Assembly: GCA_964019055.1 (NCBI GenBank)
Contig: OZ025206.1
Location: forward strand, 7,631,617 to 7,695,616
Length of the DNA stretch: 64,000 bases
Direction: 5' to 3'
Source: Anthopleura xanthogrammica
Lineage: Eukaryota; Cnidaria; Anthozoa; Actiniaria; Actiniidae
The position numbers and the translations under genes are program-made. The stretch's first letter is position 1. Each line of letters opens with the position of its first letter. Positions 24,683 through 35,873 of the stretch are shown in pieces. The notes below the pieces were generated by a model. The model was not told the DNA's origin, made no database searches, and worked only from the letters and a program-made list of their open reading frames with translations.

Positions 24683-25998
24683 TCATGAAAATACCTCTTG
24701 AGATAAAAACACGACTTTTTGGCGAAAAAAAATTCGGTTTTGACTGAGTAAAGGTGCTTTTTGGTCAAAAAAGCTGTTTTTTGCTGACCAAATTGGAAAT
24801 TTGCTGAGAATTTTCTTTTGCTCGAAACACGACGTTTTCACTGCTAAACGCAAGTTTTGGCCGGGAAAAGCACATTTTGGGTGTCCAAAACACTGTTTTG
24901 CTGGAAAAAAAAGCTTTTTAGCCCAAAAAACTGAAAAATGGCCATTTTGGCTCTCAAAACCAGGTTTTTCGCTTACGGCGTCACCTGTTTGCTGAAACCC
25001 CCACTTTTTGCTCATGAAAATACCTCTTGAGATAAAAACACGACTTTTTGGCGAAAAAAAATTCGGTTTTGACTGAGTAAAGGTGCTTTTTGGTCAAAAA
25101 AGCTGTTTTTTGCTGACCAAATTGGAAATTTGCTGAGAATTCTCTTTTGCTCGAAACACGACGTTTTCACTGCTAAACGCAAGTTTTGGCCGGGAAAAGC
25201 ACATTTTGGGTGTCCAAAACACTGTTTTGCTGGAAAAAAAAGCTTTTTAGCCCAAAAAACTGAAAAATGGCCATTTTGGCTCTCAAAACCCGGTTTTTCG
25301 CTTACGGCGTCACCTGTTTGCTGAAACCCCCACTTATTGCTTATGAAAATAACTCTTGAGATAAAAACACGACTTTTTGGCGAAAAAAAATTCGGTTTTG
25401 ACTGAGTAAAGGTGCTTTTTGGTCAAAAAAGCTGTTTTTTGCTGACCAAATTGGAAATTTGCTGAGAATTTTCTTTTGCTCGAAACACGACGTTTTCACT
25501 GCTAAACGCAAGTTTTGGCCGGGAAAAGCACATTTTGGGTGTCCAAAACACTGTTTTTCTGGAAAAAAAAGCTTTTTAGCCCAAAAAACTGAAAAATGGC
25601 CATTTTGGCTCTCAAAACCAGGTTTTTCGCTTACGGCGTCACCTGTTTGCTGAAACCCCCACTTTTTGCTCATGAAAATACCTCTTGAGATAAAAACACG
25701 ACTTTTTGGCGAAAAAAAATTCGGTTTTGACTGAGTAAAGGTGCTTTTTGGTCAAAAAAGCTGTTTTTTGCTAACCAAATTGGAAATTTGCTGAGAATTT
25801 TCTTTTGCTCGAAACACGACGTTTTCACTGCTAAACGCAAGTTTTGGCCGGGAAAAGCACATTTTGGGTGTCCAAAACACTGTTTTGCTGGAAAAAAAAG
25901 CTTTTTAGCCCAAAAAACTGAAAAATGGCCATTTTGGCTCTCAAAACCAGGTTTTTCGCTTATGGCGTCACCTGTTTGCTGAAACCCCCACTTTTTGC
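24683..25998. repeat. Four mostly singly variant units
   Basis: The unit at 25012 has GAGAATTCTC (EcoRI site 25137-25142) and ACCCGG. Its boundary with the next unit reads TATTGCTTATGAAAATAACTC, which destroys the usual TCATGA. The unit at 25341 has CTGTTTTTCTGG. The unit at 25670 has GCTAACC and TTATGGCG. None of these variants forms a repeated pattern here. Confidence 0.88.
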
Positions 25999-27972
25999 TC
26001 ATGAAAATACCTCTTGAGATAAAAACACGACTTTTTGGGGAAAACAAATTCGGTTTTGACTGAGTAAAGGTGCTTTTTGGTCAAAAAAGCTGTTTTTTGC
26101 TGACCAAATTGGAAATTTGCTGAGAATTTTCTTTTGCTCGAAACACGACGTTTTCACTGCTAAACGCAAGTGTTGGCCGGGAAAAGCACATTTTGGGTGT
26201 CCAAAACACTGTTTTGCTGGAAAAAAAAGCTTTTTAGCCCAAAAAACTGAAAAATGACCATTTTGGCTCTCAAAACCAGGTTTTTCGCTTACGGCGTCAC
26301 CTGTTTGCTGAAACCCCCACTTTTTGCTCATGAAAATACCTCTTGAGATAAAAACACGACTTTTTGGCGAAAACAAATTCGGTTTTGACTGAGTAAAGGT
26401 GCTTTTTGGTCAAAAAAGCTGTTTTTTGCTGACCAAATTGGAAATTTGCTGAGAATTTTCTTTTGCTCGAAACACGACGTTTTCACTGCTAAACGCAAGT
26501 TTTGGCCGGGAAAAGCACATTTTGGGTGTCCAAAACACTGTTTTGCTGGAAAAAAAAGCTTTTTAGCCCAAAAAACTGAAAAATGGCCATTTTGGCTCTC
26601 AAAACCAGGTTTTTCGCTTACGGCGTCACCTGTTTGCTGAAACCCCCACTTTTTGCTCATGAAAATACCTCTTGAGATAAAAACACGACTTTTTGGCGAA
26701 AAAAAATTCGGTTTTGACTGAGTAAAGGTGCTTTTTGGTCAAAAAAGCTGTTTTTTGCTGACCAAATTGGAAATTTGCTGAGAATTTTCTTTTGCTCGAA
26801 ACACGACGTTTTCACTGCTAAACGCAAGTTTTGGCCGGGAAAAGCACATTTTGGGTGTCCAAAACACTGTTTTGCTGGAAAAAAAAGCTTTTTAGCCCAA
26901 AAAACTGAAAAATGGCCATTTTGGCTCTCAAAAGCAGGTTTTTCGCTTACGGCGTCACCTGTTTGCTGAAACCCCCACTTTTTGCTCATGAAAATACCTC
27001 TTGAGATAAAAACACGACTTTTTGGCGAAAAAAAATTCGGTTTTGACAGAGTAAAGGTGCTTTTTGGTCAAAAAAGCTGTTTTTTGCTGACCAAATTGGA
27101 AATTTGCTGAGAATTTTCTTTTGCTCGAAACACGACGTTTTCACTGCTAAACGCAAGTGTTGGCCGGGAAAAGCACATTTTGGGTGTCCAAAACACTGTT
27201 TTGCTGGAAAAAAAAGCTTTTTAGCCCAAAAAACTGAAAAATGACCATTTTGGCTCTCAAAACCAGGTTTTTCGCTTACGGCGTCACCTGTTTGCTGAAA
27301 CCCCCACTTTTTGCTCATGAAAATACCTCTTGAGATAAAAACACGACTTTTTGGCGAAAACAAATTCGGTTTTGACTGAGTAAAGGTGCTTTTTGGTCAA
27401 AAAAGCTGTTTTTTGCTGACCAAATTGGAAATTTGCTGAGAATTTTCTTTTGCTCGAAACACGACGTTTTCACTGCTAAACGCAAGTTTTGGCCGGGAAA
27501 AGCACATTTTGGGTGTCCAAAACACTGTTTTGCTGGAAAAAAAAGCTTTTTAGCCCAAAAAACTGAAAAATGGCCATTTTGGCTCTCAAAACCAGGTTTT
27601 TCGCTTACGGCGTCACCTGTTTGCTGAAACCCCCACTTTTTGCTCATGAAAATACCTCTTGAGATAAAAACACGACTTTTTGGCGAAAAAAAATTCGGTT
27701 TTGACTGAGTAAAGGTGCTTTTTGGTCAAAAAAGCTGTTTTTTGCTGACCAAATTGGAAATTTGCTGAGAATTTTCTTTTGCTCGAAACACGACGTTTTC
27801 ACTGCTAAACGCAAGTTTTGGCCGGGAAAAGCACATTTTGGGTGTCCAAAACACTGTTTTGCTGGAAAAAAAAGCTTTTTAGCCCAAAAAACTGAAAAAT
27901 GGCCATTTTGGCTCTCAAAACCAGGTTTTTCGCTTACGGCGTCACCTGTTTGCTGAAACCCCCACTTTTTGC
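25999..27972. repeat. Three-unit higher-order repeat, two copies
   Basis: Units at 25999 and 26986 share AAGTGTTGGCC and AAATGACCATTTT, so the TGGCCA site is lost in both. Units at 26328 and 27315 share AAAACAAATTCGG. The third members (26657 and 27644) are near consensus, but 26657 has AAAAGCAGG. The spacing is 987 bp, exactly three units. Differences between copies, such as GACAGAG in 26986 and GGGGAAAACAAA in 25999, date from after the duplication or from conversion. Confidence 0.9.
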
Positions 27973-29620
27973 TCATGAAAATACCTCTTGAGATAAAAAC
28001 ACGACTTTTTGGCGAAAAAAAATTCGGTTTTGACTGAGTAAAGGTGCTTTTTGGTCAAAAAAGCTGTTTTTTGCTGACCAAATTGGAAATTTGCTGAGAA
28101 TTTTCTTTTGCTCGAAACACGACGTTTTCACTGCTAAACGCAAGTTTTGGCCGGGAAAAGCACATTTTGGCTGTCCAAAACACTATTTTGCTGGAAAAAA
28201 AAGCTTTTTAGCCCAAAAAACTGAAAAATGGCCATTTTGGCTCTCAAAACCAGGTTTTTCGCTTACGGCGTCACCTGTTTGCTGAAACTCCCACTTTTTG
28301 CTCATGAAAATACCTCTTGAGATAAAAACACGACTTTTTGGCGAAAAAAAATTCGGTTTTGACTGAGTAAAGGTGCTTTTTGGTCAAAAAAGCTGTTTTT
28401 TGCTGACCAAATTGGAAATTTGCTGAGAATTTTCTTTTGCTCGAAACACGACGTTTTCACTGCTAAACGCAAGTTTTGGCCGGGAAAAGCACATTTTGGG
28501 TGTCCAAAACACTGTTTTGCTGGAAAAAAAAGCTTTTTAGCCCAAAAAACTGAAAAATGGCCATTTTGGCTCTCAAAACCAGGTTTTTCGCTTACGGCGT
28601 CACCTGTTTGCTGAAACCCCCACTTTTTGCTCATGAAAATACCTCTTGAGATAAAAACACGACTTTTTGGCGAAAAAAAATTCGGTTTTGACTGAGTAAA
28701 GGTGCTTTTTGGTCAAAAAAGCTGCTGTTTTTTGCTGACCAAATTGGAAATTTGCTGAGAATTTTCTTTTGCTCGAAACACGACGTTTTCACTGCTAAAC
28801 GCAAGTTTTGGCCGGGAAAAGCACATTTTGGGTGTCCAAAACACTGTTTTGCTGGAAAAAAAAGCTTTTTAGCCCAAAAAACTGAAAAATGGCCATTTTG
28901 GCTCTCAAAACCAGGTTTTTCGCTTACGGCGTCACCTGTTTGCTGAAACCCCCACTTTTTGCTCATGAAAATACCTCTTGAGATAAAAACACGACTTTTT
29001 GGCGAAAAAAAATTCGGTTTTGACTGAGTAAAGGTGCTTTTTGGTCAAAAAAGCTGTTTTTTGCTGACCAAATTGGAAATTTGCTGAGAATTTTCTTTTG
29101 CTCGAAACACGACGTTTTCACTGCTAAACGCAAGTTTTGGCCGGGAAAAGCACATTTTGGGTGTCCAAAACACTGTTTTGCTGGAAAAAAAAGCTTTTTA
29201 GCCCAGAAAACTGAAAAATGGCCATTTTGGCTCTCAAAACCAGGTTTTTCGCTTACGGCGTCACCTGTTTGCTGAAACCCCCACTTTTTGCTCATGAAAA
29301 TACCTCTTGAGATAAAAACACGACTTTTTGGCGAAAAAAAATTCGGTTTTGACTGAGTAAAGGTGCTTTTTGGTCAAAAAAGCTGTTTTTTGCTGACCAA
29401 ATTGGAAATTTGCTGAGAATTTTCTTTTGCTCGAAACACGACGTTTTCACTGCTAAACGCAAGTTTTGGCCGGGAAAAGCACATTTTGGGTGTCCAAAAC
29501 ACTATTTTGCTGGAAAAAAAAGCTTTTTAGCCCAAAAAACTGAAAAATGGCCATTTTGGCTCTCAAAACCAGGTTTTTCGCTTACGGCGTCACCTGTTTG
29601 CTGAAACCCCCACTTTTTGC
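27973..29620. repeat. Block with recurring ACTATTTTG variant and a 332-bp unit
   Basis: CACTATTTTGCTGG for CACTGTTTTGCTGG marks the units at 27973 and 29292, four units apart. The first also has GGCTGTCC and GAAACTCCC, so the copies are not identical. Between them lies the only 332-bp unit (28631-28962). Confidence 0.87.
28631..28962. repeat. 332-bp unit with a CTG duplication
   Basis: The unit reads AAAAGCTGCTGTTTTTTGCTG where consensus has AAAAGCTGTTTTTTGCTG, a 3-base tandem duplication near 28721-28727. It is the longest unit in the window and was not seen again, so it arose recently and has not spread. Confidence 0.95.
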
Positions 29621-30607
29621 TCATGAAAATACCTCTTGAGATAAAAACACGACCTTTTGGCGAAAAAAAATTCGGTTTTGACTGAGTAAAGGTGCTTTTT
29701 GGTCAAAAAAGCTGTTTTTTGCTGACCAAATTGGAAATTTGCTGAGAATTTTCTTTTTTTCGAAACACGACGTTTTCACTGCTAAACGCAAGTTTTGGCC
29801 GGGAAAAGCACATTTTGGGTGTCCAAAACACTGTTTTGCTGGAAAAAAAAGCTTTTTAGCCCAAAAAACTGAAAAATGGCCATTTTGGCTCTCAAAACCA
29901 GGTTTTTCGCTTACGGCGTCACCTGTTTGCTGAAACCCCCACTTTTTGCTCATGAAAATACCTCTTGAGATAAAAACACGACTTTTTGGCGAAAAAAAAT
30001 TCGGTTTTGACTGAGTAAAGGTGCTTTTTGGTCAAAAAAGCTGTTTTTTGCTGACCAAATTGGAAATTTGCTGAGAATTTTCTTTTGCTCGAAACACGAC
30101 GTTTTCACTGCTAAACGCAAGTTTTGGCCGGGAAAAGCACATTTTGGGTGTCCAAAACACTGTTTTGCTGGAAAAAAAAGCTTTTTAGCCCAAAAAACTG
30201 AAAAATGGCCATTTTGGCTCTCAAAACCAGGTTTTTCGCTTACGGCGTCACCTGTTTGCTGAAACCCCCACTTTTTGCTCATGAAAATACCTCTTGAGAT
30301 AAAAACACGACTTTTTGGCGAAAAAAAATTCGGTTTTGACTGAGTAAAGGTGCTTTTTGGTCAAAAAAGCTGTTTTTTGCTGACCAAATTGGAAATTTGC
30401 TGAGAATTTTCTTTTGCTCGAAACACGACGTTTTCACTGCTAAACGCAAGTTTTGGCCGGGAAAAGCACATTTTGGGTGTCCAAAACACTGTTTTGCTGG
30501 AAAAAAAAGCTTTTTAGCCCAAAAAACTGAAAAATGGCCATTTTGGCTCTCAAAACCAGGTTTTTCGCTTACGGCGTCACCTGTTTGCTGAAACCCCCAC
30601 TTTTTGC
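29621..30607. repeat. Three near-consensus units
   Basis: The unit at 29621 has ACGACCTTTTGG and TTCTTTTTTTCG in place of TTCTTTTGCTCG. The next two units are plain. Confidence 0.88.
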
Positions 30608-32582
30608 TCATGAAAATACCTCTTGAGATAAAAACACGACTTTTTGGCGAAAAAAAATTCGGTTTTGACTGAGTAAAGGTGCTTTTTGGTCAAAAAAGCT
30701 GTTTTTTGCTGACCAAATTGGAAATTTGCTGAGAATTTTCTTTTGCTCGAAACACGACGTTTTCACTGCTAAACGCAAGTTTTGGCCGGGAAAAGCACAT
30801 TTTGGGTGTCCAAAACACTGTTTTGCTGAAAAAAAAAGCTTTTTAGCCCAAAAAACTGAAAAATGGCCATTTTGGCTCTCAAAACCAGGTTTTTCGCTTA
30901 CGGCGTCACCTGTTTGCTGAAACCCCCACTTTTTGCTCATGAAAATACCTCTTGAGATAAAAACACGACTTTTTGGCGAAAAAAAATTCGGTTTTGACTG
31001 AGTAAAGGTGCTTTTTGGTCAAAAAAGCTGTTTTTTGCTGACCAAATTGGAAATTTGCTGAGAATTTTCTTTTGCTCGAAACACGACGTTTTCACTGCTA
31101 AACGCAAGTTTTGGCCGGGAAAAGCACATTTTGGGTGTCCAAAACACTGTTTTGCTGGAAAAAAAAGCTTTTTAGCCCAAAAAACTGAAAAATGGCCATT
31201 TTGGCTCTCAAAACCAGGTTTTTCGCTTACGGCGTCACCTGTTTGCTGAAACCCCCACTTTTTGCTCATGAAAATACCTCTTGAGATAAAAACACGACTT
31301 TTTGGCGAAAAAAAATTCGGTTTTGACTGAGTAAAGGTGCTTTTTGGTCAAAAAAGCTGTTTTTTGCTGACCAAATTGGAAATTTGCTGAGAATTTTCTT
31401 TTGCTCGAAACACGACGTTTTCACTGCTAAACGCAAGTTTTGGCCGGGAAAAGCACATTTTGGGTGTCCAAAACACTGTTTTGCTGAAAAAAAAAGCTTT
31501 TTAGCCCAAAAAACTGAAAAATGGCCATTTTGGCTCTCAAAACCAGGTTTTTCGCTTACGGCGTCACCTGTTTGCTGAAACCCCCACTTTTTGCTCATGA
31601 AAATACCTCTTGAGATAAAAACACGACTTTTTGGCGAAAAAAAATTCGGTTTTGACTGAGTAAAGGTGCTTTTTGGTCAAAAAAGCTGTTTTTTGCTGAC
31701 CAAATTGGAAATTTGCTGAGAATTTTCTTTTGCTCGAAACACGACGTTTTCACTGCTAAACGCAAGTTTTGGCCGGGAAAAGCACATTTTGGGTGTCCAA
31801 AACACTGTTTTGCTGGAAAAAAAAGCTTTTTAGCCCAAAAAACTGAAAAATGGCCATTTTGGCTCTCAAAACCAGGTTTTTCGCTTACGGCGTCACCTGT
31901 TTGCTGAAACCCCCACTTTTTGCTCATGAAAATACCTCTTGAGATAAAAACACGACTTTTTGGCGAAAAAAAATTCGGTTTTGACTGAGTAAAGGTGCTT
32001 TTTGGTCAAAAAAGCTGTTTTTTGCTGACCAAATTGGAAATTTGCTGAGAATTTTCTTTTGCTCGAAACACGACGTTTTCACTGCTAAACGCAAGTTTTG
32101 GCCGGGAAAAGCACATTTTGGGTGTCCAAAACACTGTTTTGCTGAAAAAAAAAGCTTTTTAGCCCAAAAAACTGAAAAATGGCCATTTTGGCTCTCAAAA
32201 CCAGGTTTTTCGCTTACGGCGTCACCTGTTTGCTGAAACCCCCACTTTTTGCTCATGAAAATACCTCTTGAGATAAAAACACGACTTTTCGGCGAAAAAA
32301 AATTCGGTTTTGACTGAGTAAAGGTGCTTTTTGGTCAAAAAAGCTGTTTTTTGCTGACCAAATTGGAAATTTGCTGAGAATTTTCTTTTGCTCGAAACAC
32401 GACGTTTTCACTGCTAAACGCAAGTTTTGGCCGGGAAAAGCACATTTTGGGTGTCCAAAACACTGTTTTGCTGGAAAAAAAAGCTTTTATAGCCCAAAAA
32501 ACTGAAAAATGGCCATTTTGGCTCTCAAAACCAGGTTTTTCGCTTACGGCGTCACCTGTTTGCTGAAACCCCCACTTTTTGC
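30608..32582. repeat. Two-unit higher-order repeat, three copies
   Basis: Units at 30608, 31266 and 31924 read TTGCTGAAAAAAAAAGC where consensus has TTGCTGGAAAAAAAAGC, and alternate with plain units at 30937 and 31595, giving a 658-bp period. The sixth unit (32253) is a 330-bp form with GCTTTTATAGCCC and ACTTTTCGG, so the last dimer has diverged. The same GAAAAAAAAA variant occurs singly at 34228, 61873 and 63519. Confidence 0.92.
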
Positions 32583-35500
32583 TCATGAAAATACCTCTTG
32601 AGATAAAAACACGACTTTTTGGCGAAAAAAAATTCGGTTTTCACTGAGTAAAGGTGCTTTTTGGTCAAAAAAGCTGTTTTTTGCTGACCAAATTGGAAAT
32701 TTGCTGAGAATTTTCTTTTGCTCGAAACACGACGTTTTCACTGCTAAACGCAAGTTTTGGCCGGGAAAAGCACATTTTGGGTGTCCAAAACACTGTTTTG
32801 CTGGAAAAAAAAGCTTTTTAGCCCAAAAAACTGAAAAATGGCCATTTTGGCTCTCAAAACCAGGTTTTTCGCTTACGGCGTCACCTGTTTGCTGAAACCC
32901 CCACTTTTTGCTCATGAAAATACCTCTTGAGATAAAAACACGACTTTTTGGCGAAAAAAAATTCGGTTTTGACTGAGTAAAGGTGCTTTTTGGTCAAAAA
33001 AGCTGTTTTTTGCTGACCAAATTGGAAATTTGCTGAGAATTTTCTTTTGCTCGAAACACGACGTTTTCACTGCTAAACGCAAGTTTTGGCCGGGAAAAGC
33101 ACATTTTGGGTGTCCAAAACACTGTTTTGCTGGAAAAAAAAGCTTTTTAGCCCAAAAAACTGAAAAATGGCCATTTTGGCTCTCAAAACCAGGTTTTTCG
33201 CTTACGGCGTCACCTGTTTGCTGAAACCCCCACTTTTTGCTCATGAAAATACCTCTTGAGATAAAAACACGACTTTTTGGCGAAAAAAAATTCGGTTTTG
33301 ACTGAGTAAAGGTGCTTTTTGGTCAAAAAAGCTTTTTTTTCCTGACCAAATTGGAAATTTGCTGAGAATTTTCTTTTGCTCGAAACACGACGTTTTAACT
33401 GCTAAACGCAAGTTTTGGCCGGGAAAAGCACATTTTGGGTGTCCAAAACACTGTTTTGCTGGAAAAAAAAGCTTTTTAGCCCAAAAAACTGAAAAATGGC
33501 CATTTTGGCTCTCAAAACCAGGTTTTTCGCTTACGGCGTCACCTGTTTGCTGAAACCCCCACTTTTTGCTCATGAAAATACCTCTTGAGATAAAAACACG
33601 ACTTTTTGGCGAAAAAAAATTCGGTTTTGACTGAGTAAAGGTGCTTTTTGGTCAAAAAAGCTGTTTTTTGCTGACCAAATTGGAAATTTGCTGAGAATTT
33701 TCTTTTGCTCGAAACACGACGTTTTCACTGCTAAACGCAAGTTTTGGCCGGGAAAAGCACATTTTGGGTGTCCAAAACACTGTTTTGCTGGAAAAAAAAG
33801 CTTTTTAGCCCAAAAAACTGAAAAATGGCCATTTTGGCTCTCAAAAGCAGGTTTTTCGCTTACGGCGTCACCTGTTTGCTGAAACCCCCACTTTTTGCTC
33901 ATGAAAATACCTCTTGAGATAAAAACACGACTTTTTGGCGAAAAAAAATTCGGTTTTGACTGAGTAAAGGTGCTTTTTGGTCAAAAAAGCTGTTTTTTGC
34001 TGACCAAATTGGAAATTTGCTGAGAATTTTCTTTTGCTCGAAACACGACGTTTTCACTGCTAAACGCAAGTTTTGGCCGGGAAAAGCACATTTTGGGTGT
34101 CCAAAACACTGTTTTGCTGGAAAAAAAAGCTTTTTAGCCCAAAAAACTGAAAAATGGCCATTTTGGCTCTCAAAAGCAGGTTTTTCGCTTACGGCGTCAC
34201 CTGTTTGCTGAAACCCCCACTTTTTGCTCATGAAAATACCTCTTGAGATAAAAACACGACTTTTTGGCGAAAAAAAATTCGGTTTTGACTGAGTAAAGGT
34301 GCTTTTTGGTCAAAAAAGCTGTTTTTTGCTGACCAAATTGGAAATTTGCTGAGAATTTTCTTTTGCTCGAAACACGACGTTTTCACTGCTAAACGCAAGT
34401 TTTGGCCGGGAAAAGCACATTTTGGGTGTCCAAAACACTGTTTTGCTGAAAAAAAAAGCTTTTTAGCCCAAAAAACTGAAAAATGGCCATTTTGGCTCTC
34501 AAAACCAGGTTTTTCGCTTACGGCGTCACCTGTTTGCTGAAACCCCCACTTTTTGCTCATGAAAATACCTCTTGAGATAAAAACACGACTTTTTGGCGAA
34601 AAAAAATTCGGTTTTGACTGAGTAAAGGTGCTTTTTGGTCAAAAAAGCTGTTTTTTGCTGACCAAATTGGAAATTTGCTGAGAATTTTCTTTTGCTCGAA
34701 ACACGACGTTTTCACTGCTAAACGCAAGTTTTGGCCGGGAAAAGCACATTTTGGGTGTCCAAAACACTGTTTTGCTGGAAAAAAAAGCTTTTTAGCCCAA
34801 AAAACTGAAAAATGGCCATTTTGGCTCTCAAAACCAGGTTTTTCGCTTACGGCGTCACCTGTTTGCTGAAACCCCCACTTTTTGCTCATGAAAATACCTC
34901 TTGAGATAAAAACACGACTTTTTGGCGAAAAAAAATTCGGTTTTCACTGAGTAAAGGTGCTTTTTGGTCAAAAAAGCTGTGTTTTGCTGACCAAATTGGA
35001 AATTTGCTGAGAATTTTCTTTTGCTCGAAACACGACGTTTTCACTGCTAAACGCAAGTTTTGGCCGGGAAAAGCACATTTTGGGTGTCCAAAACACTGTT
35101 TTGCTGGAAAAAAAAGCTTTTTAGCCCAAAAAACTGAAAAATGGCCATTTTGGCTCTCAAAAGCAGGTTTTTCGCTTACGGCGTCACCTGTTTGCTGAAA
35201 CCCCCACTTTTTGCTCATGAAAATACCTCTTGAGATAAAAACACGACTTTTTGGCGAAAAAAAATTCGGTTTTGACTGAGTAAAGGTGCTTTTTGGTCAA
35301 AAAAGCTGTTTTTTGCTGACCAAATTGGAAATTTGCTGAGAATTTTCTTTTGCTCGAAACACGACGTTTTCACTGCTAAACGCAAGTTTTGGCCGGGAAA
35401 AGCACATTTTGGGTGTCCAAAACACTGTTTTGCTGGAAAAAAAAGCTTTTTAGCCCAAAAAACTGAAAAATGGCCATTTTGGCTCTCAAAACCAGGTTTT

Positions 35501-35873
35501 TCGCTTACGGCGTCACCTGTTTGCTGAAACCCCCACTTTTTTTTCATGAAAATACCTCTTGAGATAAAAACACGACTTTTTGGCGAAAAAAAATTCGGTT
35601 TTGACTGAGTAAAGGTGCTTTTTGGTCAAAGAAAGCTGTTTTTTGCTGACCAAATTGGAAATTTGCTGAGAATTTTCTTTTGCTCGAAACACGACGTTTT
35701 CACTGCTAAACGCAAGTTTTGGCCGGGAAAAGCACATTTTGGGTGTCCAAAACACTGTTTTGCTGGAAAAAAAAGCTTTTTAGCCCAAAAAACTGAAAAA
35801 TGGCCATTTTGGCTCTCAAAACCAGGTTTTTCACTTACGGCGTCACCTGTTTGCTGAAACCCCCACTTTTTGC
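32583..35873. repeat. Ten units with mixed short-range variants
   Basis: CAAAAGCAGG marks the units at 33570, 33899 and 34886. TTTTCACTGAG marks 32583 and 34886. The unit at 33241 has GCTTTTTTTTCCTGACC and CGTTTTAACTG. The unit at 35215 ends CCCCCACTTTTTTTTCATG. The unit at 35544 is 330 bp (GTCAAAGAAAGC) and has TTTTTCACTTACGG. No clean higher-order order is visible beyond the two adjacent GCAGG units. Confidence 0.86.
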
